NCBI GenBank assembly: GCA_963854735.1
Contig: OY978104.1
Location: forward strand, 868,001-932,000
Source: Marvania coccoides
Taxonomy: Eukaryota; Chlorophyta; Trebouxiophyceae; Chlorellales; Chlorellaceae
Direction: 5' to 3'
Length of the DNA: 64,000 nt
Shown in pieces: positions 45,095 to 56,900 of this stretch. Made by a program: the position numbers and the translations under genes. Position 1 is the first letter of the stretch. Each line of letters opens with the position of its first letter. The notes under the pieces are model-generated. The model saw only the letters and a list, made by a program, of their open reading frames with translations. It ran no database searches and was not told where the DNA came from.

Positions 45095-46774
45095 ATGATT
45101 ATGCCTGGAGCCGATGCCGATGCGTGCACTGGGTCTCTCCCGAACGTGTTCTATCGCGCTGTCACCCTGGAAGCCCTCCGACTGTCGCCAGCAGTCTTCC
45201 ATGCCCTCCCGTCGGCAAATTCAGCTGTCGTCAGCCTGGGAGTGTCCTCTTCTTACCGCAATTTAAGGCAGGACGATGCGCTGTGGGATGCCCTGCACTC
45301 GGGCATGCTCACCAGCGGCTTCGCTGCAGCTGCGCTGGGTTTTTTTGAGGCGGGGGCGGTGTCGCGCTTAAAACTGGCGAAATCAAGGTAAAAAAATAAT
45401 TGATAAAATAATATGGAGTAGCTCTCAGGACTGCAATATTTCTATTGCCGCTCCACCTCTGCGGGAAAAACTTGTTGGCAGGAAAACAGCTTTTTGCAAA
45501 ATTTAGTTTTTTTCTTTCTTATGCCCAATATGCACCTTCGTTGAATTTAAACCCTGACTAATGAAGTAATCCACCCACTGTTTTCCTCCATGTGCAGAGC
45601 ATCTCATTTCCGCCTTTTAGAGGCCTACAACCACCTCATTCAGCCTACATTCAACCCCGCCACATGGGAACATCGCACAGAAGAAACCGAAACCACTGCA
45701 GCAGCTGAGGAAGCAGCAGACTCCCAGCAAACACCAGCAGTTCGAATACCCCCAGCCCTCCCCCCGCAAAAGAAAAAGAAAGGCCGCCGAAGAACCCACA
45801 AGACCACCCCCTCCTCGCAACCACAACATCAACCGACAAATTTCACGGCGGCGTACTCAGCTGCCGCCCACGCAGCGGGGGCTGCCGCTTCCGACGAAGC
45901 GAGGGCGAAGGTGGTGCGCAGCGTGGGGTCCCGGGGTCTGGAGGCGGTGCGCTGCGCGTGGGGGCGGGCGCAGGAGGCCGCAGCGCTGCGCACGCTGGGG
46001 AGCTGGGTTTTAAAAGAAAGTAGAGTGTGTGAGGTTGGGCTGTGCGTGCTGGGGGAAGAAAGTTGGTCGCAGTTGCGGGAGTGGGGGTTTTACCCCGGCA
46101 TGCTGCCCCCGCTGGGCTCCAGCCCAGACGCTTTGGTGCAGCATTGTGGTGGAAAGGGGGAAAGAGGGAATGGCGATGCGAGGGAGGGAACTGCCAGCAG
46201 TGGGGAGTTGGAGGCGGCGCTAGGGTTGGGTGCGCAGAGGAGCAACAACAGCAGCAGCAGTGGTGGTGGTAGCTGCAGTAGTGGTGGGGAAACGGGTTGG
46301 TGGGAGGCGGTGGAGGTGAAGAGCACGTGCCCCTTCGACTACAGCAGAAAGAAAGGAGGAGGCGGCGGCGGCGGTGGAAAGAAATGGCGTTACGTTGTTT
46401 GCGACCGCGGTCCCCGCCACGCCGTGGACGTGGCCTGGGTGCCGCAGCTGCAGCTGCACATGCTGTGCTCCGACACGCAGTCTGCGCTGGTGGTCAGCCG
46501 GTCTGCCACTCACGGCACCCGAGTGTTCCGCATGAAGAAAGACGAGCGCTTTCTTCGGCTCATGCTGAGCGTGCTGAGCAGGCTATGGATGGCGCACGTG
46601 CTGCCACGGCGGCCCCCGCCCAGAGAAGCGTTTGCGGACTTCCCTGACCACCAGGCGCTGCTGAAGCGCGCGAGGGAAGTGGCCGGCAGGGCAGAGATCG
46701 TTGCTGAAGTGAGCAGCGAAGAGGACGGAGAGGCGGTGGAAGTGGGGTGTGATCAAAGGTTCTTTCTCGACTAA
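45095..46774 (+). CDS. YqaJ / lambda-exonuclease-fold PD-(D/E)XK nuclease (2 exons, 489 residues)
   Basis: Exon 1 45095-45387, exon 2 45598-46774 (AG plus A gives the joining Arg). The C-terminal half has the YqaJ-type active-site order: GFYPGMLPPLGSSPDALV carries the metal-binding Asp, EAVEVKSTCPFDYS supplies the E-x-K pair, and VAWVPQLQLHMLCSDTQSA is the conserved Gln helix; LVVSRSATHGTRVF follows. Two low-complexity inserts (Gly/Ser and Gly) sit between the first and second motifs. The N-terminal part (~100 residues) has no known domain. Exon 2 begins with RASHFRLLEAYNH, which resembles the start of the YqaJ domain. Nuclear-encoded relatives occur in plants and algae; whether it acts in organelle recombination or elsewhere is unknown. 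No clear transit peptide. Confidence 0.82.
45508..45536 (+). repeat. Possible decayed copy of the dispersed repeat in the YqaJ gene intron
   Basis: Reads TTTTTTTCTTTCTTATGCCC then AATATGCACC, in the intron 45388-45597 and in the sense direction. It shares the T-rich left end, the TATGCCC box and a CACC further on. Match is short, so this is tentative. Confidence 0.4.
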
Positions 46775-47005
46775 AAGTGCGCACTGTCCACAATTTTTTT
46801 ATATTCTATTCACCATATATTTCGTTGCGTATACATTTTTCGTTGTCAAGTAAAATAGAAGCTTATTTATATAGTAGTCAGTAATACAAAGATAATTGTG
46901 CACTTCACCCCTAAGGTTGGAGAGCAGGTCAATATCAGTAGTAGTAAAAATAAGTCAACGCTCATCCACAGTAATCATATTTTCTCAATATTGGGTTCAT
47001 GCCCG

Positions 47006-47389
47006 CTACTTATCGGTTGCCAGGGGCGGCGCAGGGGCCGTCGCTTTCGCTGCCTTGTCTGCTGCCAGCTTTGCTCGATAGGCCGCCGCTCGGTCCAACT
47101 CTGCCTGCATCTCCCGCTTGTTGCGTTCCAACGCCCGCCTCCTGCCGCCCATGTTGATGTCGTACCCAGGGATGCCGCTGCCGAAGGCCTGCGCTGGCGC
47201 AGGCGCGAGCATGGGGAGGAGGACTGCCGCCGCTGCTGCCGCTGCTGATGCCATGAGGGCGCGACGAGTAGGCGCCTCAGCCGCTGCGCTACACCGGCAA
47301 ATCACTGCCAAGGGGGTGGTCGATCTGTGGACTGCGGGGCCACGCTGCTGCAGGCTGGTTACGGGGCGAAAAGATTGAATTGCTGACAT
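47006..47389 (-). CDS. Thylakoid lumen protein of unknown function (single exon, 127 residues)
   Basis: The protein has a two-part targeting sequence. The first is a Ser/Arg/Thr/Gln-rich chloroplast transit peptide (MSAIQSFRPVTSLQQRGPAV). It is followed by TRRALMASAAAAAAAVLLPM and APAPAQA, a twin-arginine (Tat) lumen signal with an AQA cleavage site near residue 66. The mature part is only about 60 residues: FGSGIPGYDINMGGRRRALE, then a basic/acidic helix and an Ala/Pro tail. The GSGIPGYDIN start suggests a small luminal or photosystem-associated polypeptide, but I cannot name it. The direct transit peptide without an ER signal indicates a primary plastid. Confidence 0.85.
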   Translation of the reverse strand: MSAIQSFRPVTSLQQRGPAVHRSTTPLAVICRCSAAAEAPTRRALMASAAAAAAAVLLPMLAPAPAQAFGSGIPGYDINMGGRRRALERNKREMQAELDRAAAYRAKLAADKAAKATAPAPPLATDK

Positions 47390-47755
47390 TTTTTAAAATT
47401 ACGGCAAAGAGAAGGGGCAAAAGTGGCTTTTAACGTCGAGTTGATGCGTGCTGGTAATTATTGATGGAACAAAAATGAAATTTTTGAGAGAAATTTGAGA
47501 ATTGAGGTTGAAGCTTGGGGCTTCGAGTTGTCGAGTGCTCAGATGGTCTGGTGGGGTGGTGGGGGGCAAAAAATAAAATGAAATTGCATTACTGAAAAAT
47601 AATTTACTCTTAATCACTGTATAGCCCAACAACAGGAATGGATGACACCAAAATTCATTGAGACCAATTACGGGTGCTCAACGAGAATAGGTAAATTTAC
47701 GAAAGAAACAGAAAAGCAGTAGTCAACTACTTGTAAAAATTGTTCTGAACAATGT

Positions 47756-49520
47756 TCAGACTGCCGCTGTCGCAATCAAAATTGCCAGCGCCATTAACGC
47801 CGCAACCCCCCGAGACGCAGCACCGCTGCCTGCAGGAGGTGCTGGCGCTGGGCCAGCGCTGCAGACCGTTGCCGGGTTTCCAGGAAGGTTTTCGACAAGA
47901 GCAAACTGCTCGTCAGCCTCAGCAGGCATTGCGGTGACTTCTGCGCACTGGAAAGGGATGTCGGAGGGAGGGAAGGCAAGGGCGTATGTATCTGCGTCTG
48001 AGGCATTCGCGCTGGCCGTTCTTTTTCCTATCTCGCACCCAAATGAGCCAGAAGTGGTACCATTAACGTTGTAAAAATAAAGCGTCGATGTGGCCAGGTA
48101 GGTGTCCGCCGTGAGGCACTCGTGCGTCTGATAGATGCCGTTGAACGGAGAGATGCTTTGCGTGGCGTCCGCTGATGTTTTCAGCGAGAACCCAGCGTAC
48201 ACTGCGCCAGTTTGAATTTGCAGCGTCCCTTCATACCGCCAAATGCCCTATAACACAGAATCAGAATGGAGAATAAAAATTTTATTAAATAATTTATTTT
48301 GCGCTTCTAATTTTAGTGATTTCCAAGAGATTTAGGCACGTTGAGTAATTTTACCTGGCCTGCAGGCGGGCCTTGCGGCTGAGGATAGTTGGTGGCGTTT
48401 GAAGGAATTTCGATCAAGTCAAGGTCGGGGAAGACGGGAGTGGGGAGTGTCCGGCTGTCTGAAACGTTTTTGCAAACGAGAACAGGAGCGTCGGGCCTAC
48501 GTGCCAAGAAAAGCGGGTATGCGCGTTACATAAAAACATAGCGAAAAGGAGGGGTTTTCAGAGGAAAACTCACATGACGCCGTCCACGCGGACGAAAATG
48601 CTGCTGGCGGGCAGATTTGAGTCTTCCAGGGGGCTGTCGGGGCAGCTGAGATCTTCATCCTTGGCAAATAAATCGTTGAAAACTATCGCAAACAGGGCAT
48701 GCGTGGCATTTACATATGCCGTTACGCAGTACCGGGCGTCACCAATCTCGGGGTAAGCCACCCCAGTGCTGATGTACCTGCATCCGCGATAATTTTGGGA
48801 GAGGACAGCATTAAATTATAAATATTTTCTTTCTTTTGAACATGTTAACCTTCTGTTGACGGCCGACCTTAGCTTTTCAGTTATGTAAAGCCCCCTCACC
48901 TGACAGTGTTATCGTCAAGGCAGACGTGCGAATTAACGACCAGGTACTGCGAACTGTACATTAAAAAATAAATTAAAAAATAGGGCGTGAGAAACAGTTG
49001 CACGACATCAGCGGAAATCCCCTCATTTCTATTACCACAATACAGGGAGCCGCCCGTCCCTTATTTACAATCAACCATCCCAGTAATTATCTCTTACTTG
49101 AAATTATCTTTTTCGTAAATCCGCTGTGTCGCCATCTGGCTTCTGTAAGCCACGCTAATCAACAAATCAGTGTCATTTGGGGCCGACAGCCAGGCGCCCT
49201 CAAGGAGGGCTGAGCCGCCCTTGTAAGGGAATTTGCCGTCATTAGGCCAAGAGGCAGCAAGCACGCCGTGATGTGCAGCTGAAAACATGGCCAGCGTGAT
49301 CAGGCATAGCCTGCAGCAGCGGGGACGAAGAGGGAAATTTGGGACGATGCGATTTTAGATATTTTATGTATTTTGAAGAGTACTGCATTATGTAGATGCC
49401 GAATTTAACATCGGGAAAACAAACTCAAAGGCGTCATCACACGCAAGATGGAGAGATTGAGACAAAATTTGAAAAAATATATATTTAAAAGCACCTGGTT
49501 GCGAGAGGATTGACAGCCAT
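47756..49520 (-). CDS. Secreted, probably GPI-anchored protein of unknown function (6 exons, 376 residues)
   Basis: Exons 49520-49495, 49310-49098, 48953-48900, 48777-48574, 48496-48355, 48247-47756; phases close. The signal peptide is MAVNPLATRLCLITLAMFSA, cleaved probably before ASWPNDG. The ectodomain has at least six cysteines (HVCLDD, RYCVTAY, LSCPDS, VLVCKN, HECLTAD, FGCEIG) and several N-glycosylation sites (NDT, NAT, NGT, NAS). The end is APAPPAGSGAASRG followed by the hydrophobic VAALMALAILIATAAV with no charged tail, the form of a GPI-anchor signal. No domain recognised; a cell-surface role is inferred. Confidence 0.8.
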
Positions 49521-50712
49521 CGCCAAAAATAAATCGGGGTTTGTGTTAATTCTGTCTTAAGAAAACCCGAAGATGACCCGAAAACTCTCGGGAAAAAATA
49601 AAATTGTGAAGTCAGATTTTCAGTAACCCGTCTCTCTTGCTATTTCCCACCTCTTGCTATTTCCCATTTTTCCTAAAAATTAGCCTACACCAAATATGAC
49701 GGATACCGTCAAAAGCATCACCCTTGTCGGCGTGGCCCAGCTTCTGCTCTGCCAGCTGACCCTCTGGCGGAGCTCAATTTGGCGAAGTGCAAGCAATGTT
49801 GGCCTGCGAAATCGCCGCCAAACTCGCTGCGGTCGGCTGCCTGGGATCGCCGCTTGGCCGCGCGCACGAACAGCTTCTCAGCGACTTCTACGCCCATGTG
49901 GAACTCTCTCTCGTCATTTCTCGTGCCACCTCTCCAACAATAGTCATAGCCCACCCTCGCCCGCTCTCCTTGCGCGCCCAAACCGCCGATGGCGTGGCCA
50001 TCACCGACGAAGTGCTCAAAACCTCCTGAAGCGCGCTGATAGTTCCACTGAGGGCGACCGATCAGCAATGGTTGCGCGCGTACCCTCACCTACCGCTGCC
50101 CCATCTTTTGCTGGTTGCGCTACCTTCTGCTGTGGCCGCGACAGTCTTTGGCAGCTCAAGAACGAAGAAAAGCATGCGGACAGGCGGGCGGCACTGGACG
50201 CTGCTGCTCCTTTCAGGAAGCCTGAAAGCTGCGGGCCGCCAGAAAGAGGGGTCTGCCTCATCAGGAAGACGGGGAAGGGGAAGGCCCCCAGGGGCTGGTA
50301 GGTGGGCCAGGTGAATATGGGCAGCGGCGCTAGCATTGCTGCAGGCTGCTGGAGCGGCATGGCTGCTGCAGCTGCGGCCGAAAATTAAGACGACTGCGTA
50401 TTTGAGTGAACAACGGGTGCAGCGGTGGTGGGGGAAGAATTGTTCACGGTGTTCTCCTTTGCGCGCCCAGCATCAGCCACCATCTGTAACAGCTCCTCTT
50501 CTTTCTTCTTCTTACTCATAAATCGACGGAAAAATGATATTAATAGAAACCTTCAAAATCAACTTCAAGGCCCGATCTGCCCTCGGGGATGTGCCCCAGG
50601 GAGATCAAACGGCGGCAGGATGGGTCTGGGAATTTACTGCCATATATAACCTCGCAAAAATTAATTCACGGCAGCCTTACAACGCAATTGTATTAAACCA
50701 AAATGCCCACCG
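49521..50712. other. Intergenic region with an unresolved GC-rich open stretch
   Basis: About 1.2 kb with no confident gene. The 49690-50400 part is GC-rich like exons here and is listed separately as a low-confidence candidate. The remainder is AT-rich flank of the reverse-strand GPI gene and of the RWP-RK gene. Confidence 0.5.
49696..50301 (+). CDS. Uncertain ORF (201 residues), possibly a decayed or multi-frame gene
   Basis: An ATG ORF begins MTDTVKSITLVGVAQLLLCQ and runs to 50301, but the composition (Arg/Ser-rich) is not convincing. A second frame, interrupted by one TGA at 50027, encodes QAMLACEIAAKLAAVGCLGS, then a hydrophobic PHLPLPHLLLVALPSAVAAT; this frame looks more protein-like. 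Two reverse-strand frames are open as well. A frameshifted pseudogene or an unrecognised small intron would both fit. No homology seen. Confidence 0.25.
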   Translation: MTDTVKSITLVGVAQLLLCQLTLWRSSIWRSASNVGLRNRRQTRCGRLPGIAAWPRARTASQRLLRPCGTLSRHFSCHLSNNSHSPPSPALLARPNRRWRGHHRRSAQNLLKRADSSTEGDRSAMVARVPSPTAAPSFAGCATFCCGRDSLWQLKNEEKHADRRAALDAAAPFRKPESCGPPERGVCLIRKTGKGKAPRGW

Positions 50713-52235
<1,523 letters not shown>

Positions 52236-52390
52236 GGGCTCAAATCAATGATGTGGAGGTTTTGGTTCCAGACCCATGGCTTCCTACAGTTATCGCTCGT
52301 TTTGGATCCAACTGGGTACAAAGCGATAAAGTGCCAAGGCCCAATAAAGTTAAACAGAAAGACGGCGTTGTTGTCTAATTTAGGGTGCAA

Positions 52391-52946
52391 TACCGGACAT
52401 TTGTGAAAATGGAAACAGCAGCATTTTGATTTCCTAACGGCGGCGCCGGGTGTTTGGGGATTTCACTTGCGCGCTGCCTGGAGTTTGGGGGAATTTAATA
52501 GGCGATCTTTGTATAAAAATAATAATTGTATTTTGTTTGTTGTATAATAATTGTATTTTGTTGATATCAGCTCATTATATGTAATAATAGTAAGTAAGTA
52601 ACAAAAGATGGCATACATACATACATACATTACAGGTTTAGATGCATCAAAGCTCTTGGAATTCATACAGAGCTGGTAACGAAAAAACAAACGAAGAAGG
52701 AAAACCACAAAAAAACCGTAGGACAAGAAAAAACTTCTTATAGAACTGTCAGCTGGATATTTCAGGCTGAGGGCCAAGTGACGAAGGACAAAAGAAGATT
52801 CAAACAGCTCTGGATCATCAATTCGAGCTGGAAGTATTGATGAAAAAACAGAAAATAACGACAAAACTTGAATGAAAAACGATTATTCACTTGAGGACCG
52901 TCGCTTCAATCATTCAAACCCACCCAGCGTCCCTGAAGTAATTGAT
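52391..52946. other. Spacer without a gene
   Basis: About 550 AT-rich bases, with a short (CATA)4-5 run at 52614-52630. It lies between the 5' side of the RWP-RK gene and the 3' end of the membrane-protein gene, both on the reverse strand. Nothing else seen. Confidence 0.55.
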
Positions 52947-54400
52947 TTACCGGCGCACAAATGGCACGTCTGCCAGGCGGCAGAGAAGCCTAGCCACAAA
53001 GCCGTTGCGGCGGAGGTGGCAGCGGGGCCCACCCACTCGCCCTTGCGTTACGGATTCCAAGCGAGAGCTACCAGCAAAGCTGTCAGCGGCACCGCCGCAG
53101 ATTTCATTTTGGGCGCGTCCCATCGCCGAGCAGGCGCGCGCCACGTCGCTGGGCGCCGCCGCCACCGCAGCAATGGCGGCCAATTGGGCGACAATGAGGA
53201 AGACCTCGGTTTGCATGGCCAAGCCGCAGCCCGCAGCCAGCATGTCGATCAGCAGCGCCGAGGCGCAGATGACGGGAAGCAGCCCCCACCGGCGCTTCAT
53301 CAGCGGGCTGGCGACCCAGGGAGCCATGGCGATGGTGGTGGCGATGGCAGAAAAGGCTGAAAACACGATGCCGTGGGCGGCAGCGAGCGCGACGACGCGG
53401 TTGAGCGCAAACACAACGGTCATAGCGCACGCGAGGCCCGCCAACCCGAGGAAGGCGGGGTGCTTCGCCAGCACCGAGGCCTTCCTCAGCGCCATGCGAA
53501 CCAGAGCTCTTCTGTTGCTGTTGCTGTTATTGATCTTGTTGATGATGATCATCTCCGTCTCGCTGGCGCGGCGGAAGCTAAAAGAGGCGGAGGGTGCATG
53601 CGCACCGCGCTCCTGCCTCTTCCTGCGTCCAATGGTGGGGAGGGAAGCCAGCCGGCGGGCGACGGCGGTGGCGGCGGAGGCTCGCTTGGCGGCAGCCCAG
53701 CGCTTGCACGCCTCAAAGTCGACAAGGGAGATCAGCAGGTGGATGAGGCGGGCCAGGAAGATGCCGCCGTGCACGAGGCCCTGGGACGAGAGGGCCAGGA
53801 GGGGCCAAAAGAGGGCGCAGGCGGCGAAAAAGTAGAGCGCAGCGGTGGACGCATGGGAGGCGATGCGCTGCTTGGCCAGGCTCGAAGGGAAGGAAGAGCG
53901 AGTAGGGAGGGTGACCGGGGTGGGGCTAGGCGCGGGGGAAGCCTGCAGGGGGGCCTCAGGCTGGGCACCGGCGGTGGGGAAGAAGACCTCAGGAGAGTCG
54001 GGGGTGGAAGAGACGAGCGAAGAGGCGCTGTCGCGACGGAAATAGCGTCTCAGGGTTCGCGTAGGCCTGGCAGCAGCGCTCCCCGCCTTGGGCGCCCTCT
54101 TATTCTTCTTCTTTCCCTTGTGCCCCGCAATTGCAGCAGCGGCGGCAGACGCCCCCTCTGCCGCAGAGACGCAGGGGCGGGAGGTATCGGCGGAGTGGTC
54201 GAGGGTGGCGTGCTCGCTGGGCGCGAAACACAGCAGCAAGCGCACCGCCACCAGAGCGCTCGCCAGCTTGGCCTTGGCCGACGCCTTGTTCTTGTTGGGT
54301 GAAGAGGAAGGGGTCGGCAGGCCGGTGCGCTGGGCGGGGGGGCTGACGGGGGCGGAGGTGATGCCGTTGGAGGCATCCGCGGCAGCAGCGGCGGTCAGGC
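52947..54400 (-). CDS. Multi-pass membrane protein of unknown function (5' exon not resolved)
   Basis: The main exon begins at a good acceptor (CCTTGCAG, exon from 54400) with GLTAAAAADASNGITSAP and runs 484 codons to the stop at 52947. The open frame continues upstream to 54743 without an obvious start, so one or more 5' exons are missing. Disordered Ser/Pro/Ala segments and a basic KGKKKNKRAPK patch alternate with hydrophobic helices: SALVAVRLLLCFA, STAALYFFAACALFWPLLAL, GIFLARLIHLLISL, FLGLAGLACAMTVVF, VVALAAAHGIVFSAFSAIAT, LPVICASALLIDMLAAG and VFLIVAQLAAIAAVAA. Arg-rich stretches follow. No transporter motif recognised. The C-terminal RLLCRLADVPFVRR could include intron read-through. Confidence 0.6.
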
Positions 54401-54743
54401 CTGCAAGGCAAGGGGCATGCAGAAAGTGATGAGAGATTGGAGAATGAGAAGTTGAGACTGGCAGGAGCGCGGAAAAGCCCCTCCACCACGACACATATGC
54501 TACACACAGTGTCACAATCATTAAGAAACGCCGCAATACGGCCACAAGTAAAGAAATGGGGCCAAAACCATAGAGGGATGAAAGTGAGATGTTGGGCAAT
54601 GGGACGCGCATGGCGCATTGCCCGCGCTCCCAGGCCAGCCCGAGACAAGCCCCAACAATGTTCAGCATGAAATAGTGCCCACGGGGCGTGAAATCGACAG
54701 AAACAAGGAGGAAAAGGGGCTCCTCACGAGGGGTGCCTTCCAA

Positions 54744-56029
54744 ATTTGACTTGGGCTACGCAACGACGTAAAACTTTCCCGGAAAGTGCCCCAACACGTC
54801 TCAGAACGTTGATGGGACCAAAAGCGAGATGATGTAGCCGCTCAAAATGGAGGCACCCACAAACGGACGGAAATCTTTGCAATGCCACCCAGATGTCGCA
54901 CTCCCAAACGAAATTTTCAACTCCCGGAGGGGTGCCACCCTCCTACAATATAAATGGAGGCTCACCGTGCTGGTTGGAGAGGCTGGAGGCCCGCCCGACT
55001 TTGTCGCGGCCGCGAAGTTGCTTCAAAAGGCTGAAAGGCTTCATCTTGACAGGTTTGATAGATGGTTTTGTTTGTTTCACTCTATTTTCAAATAATAAGA
55101 ATAGTTTTAATTGAATATGCGCAAGAAGCGCCGAGTGTGCCTGCTGTGCCCGACCGTGAAGAGCATTTTTAATAACCTTAGCAGGCTGTGGTAAATTCTG
55201 CCGGAATTCAAGCCCATAATATTTATTTATAATAGATTCTGAATGTGTATAGCTGCGGCCCAGTCGTCAGAGCTCCTCACGAGCTGCAATCGATGCAAGG
55301 CCAATTATTTTATTTGAATTTTCAAAATTTCAAAATATGAATGTGCCCTAATAACGCCTATTCAAGGCCAAAAATAGGAGGGAAATAGCTTGATACATAT
55401 AAGCACTCGTCACTGACCGCCCTTAAGCCGCCTCCAGCCTCAGCTGTTCCTTGTCTTGCCAGGCCGCCGGCACCGCTGCCAGCATCCCTTGCCGCCACCT
55501 GGGCCACCCTGCGCAACATGTAAATGCTGCTGCGGCTGCTCTCGGCGTGAAAACGCAAGGTGCGCAGCAGCTGGAGCACAGCTTTTGCCCCTTATGCCCG
55601 TCGCCAATAAATATGCCGAATCGACAGCCCGCAGGGCGAAATGTTGTCGAAGCTGCAGCGAAATGCCTAAATTTGCTTTCTACATTTATTGTAGCAAAAA
55701 GAAAAAATTCAGCATGTGCGCAATTTGAATAATTCAGAAGAATAGTATCGCCGACCGTATGCTCGCCACACCTATTACATGCATATTATTATTCCATACA
55801 TATTAATTGGCATATTCATCAAAGTATGTTATGCTGGGAAGGTCCCGTACCCGCATACTAGGGCATCCGATATTTTTTCCGCAGGCTGATGCGCAGGCCA
55901 GGTAGTAAATAGCGTTGCAAGGAATTTAGCGCAGCGTCGTTTTGTTTCATTGCTGCATCATCTGGAGACCCTCCGCTGAAGCCTGAAAACTTATTTGAAG
56001 ATGAGTATTGTAATATTAAAAAACAAATT
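54744..56029. other. Gene-poor stretch
   Basis: About 1.3 kb. It contains short forward ORFs (54847-55095, 55451-55732) without splice sites or domains. The middle is very AT-rich. The missing first exon of the reverse membrane gene may be here. The right edge adjoins the LINE remnant and may include more degraded element sequence. Confidence 0.5.
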
Positions 56030-56620
56030 TTTAGGGAGTGAACCTGACGTTCTTTGGCGAGGTTCCGCTGCAGCTCGCATCGTCTTGGGGTGGAGACGGG
56101 GCGCTTCATTGGTCGGCTGCACGCCCAGCGGACATGCCGTTTGTGTGCATCTGGGTCTTGCGAGGACGAAGAGCACATGGTCTTTCACTGCACATGCCCT
56201 TCTTTGGTTGCAGTTCGTGATTCTTATTCACCTTTGTTTCCTGATACGTCATTTTCTTCTTCTTCTCCTTCGAATCGTTTCGAGTTTTTACAGCAACCCC
56301 CAAAGGTTGCTTCTTTCATTAAGGCTAGCCATGACGCTGGAGGTTACGAAACGCTCCGTGGCTGGACATATACTTTGAATACTTTGAATTTTTCGTTTTT
56401 TTTCTTTGTTTTCTTTTCTGAATATTCGTTGTTTCTTTTGGCGGTTGGTTTTTCTTTCTTTAATGGGTTTAATGGGTTTAATGGGCCTATTTTATTATCG
56501 TTTCAAACTTATTTTTCATTATTTTTATTTTCTGCTTGCACTTCGGCGCCAGTCTGCTACGGGGCCTTAGTTGCCCTTTTGTTCGGACTTTAAACCCTGT
56601 AATGTATGTATGTATGTATG
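56030..56620 (+). mobile_element. 3' end of a LINE-type retrotransposon (truncated)
   Basis: The frame from 56054 reads LARFRCSSHRLGVETGRFIG, then RTCRLCASGSCEDEEHMVFH and CTCPSLVAVRDSYSPLF. This is the C-terminal zinc-knuckle region found after the reverse transcriptase in many LINEs (CxxC...EDExH...C form). It has no reverse transcriptase or endonuclease upstream in the same frame, so the copy is strongly 5'-truncated. It is followed by a T-rich stretch and a (TATG)4-5 tail at 56602-56620, as expected for target-primed integration. The stretch 56450-56480 contains a GGGTTTAAT triplicate. Confidence 0.8.
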
Positions 56621-56900
56621 CGGCGTGTCGAAGTAGTTTACAAATTATTGCTTTCCATTATGGAAAATTTCGTCCAGCAAGTTATTTTTGATGAATTTGA
56701 GCAACCAAGTGTTTTCATGATGGTGAGTTGAGAAAGGAGAAACGTATGAAGTTTGACAAGGCGCGTTTTTTTTTTTTTTTTTCCTAAATGTGTTTTTGCC
56801 TTGAAACCGGAAAAAACCGAAAGAAAAAAACAGTCAAATAACAAAACAGAGGTGAACTACATAGGCTATAACATATTGATCCACATTAAGCACCGCCCTT

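Noticed and set aside
53373..54302. Long forward ORFs opposite the membrane-protein gene
   Set aside because: Gly/Arg-rich shadow of a GC-rich exon on the other strand, which has hydrophobic helices and an acceptor site.
54847..55095. 82-residue forward ORF beginning MEAPTNGRKSLQ
   Set aside because: Isolated ORF without splice sites, homology or neighbouring exons.
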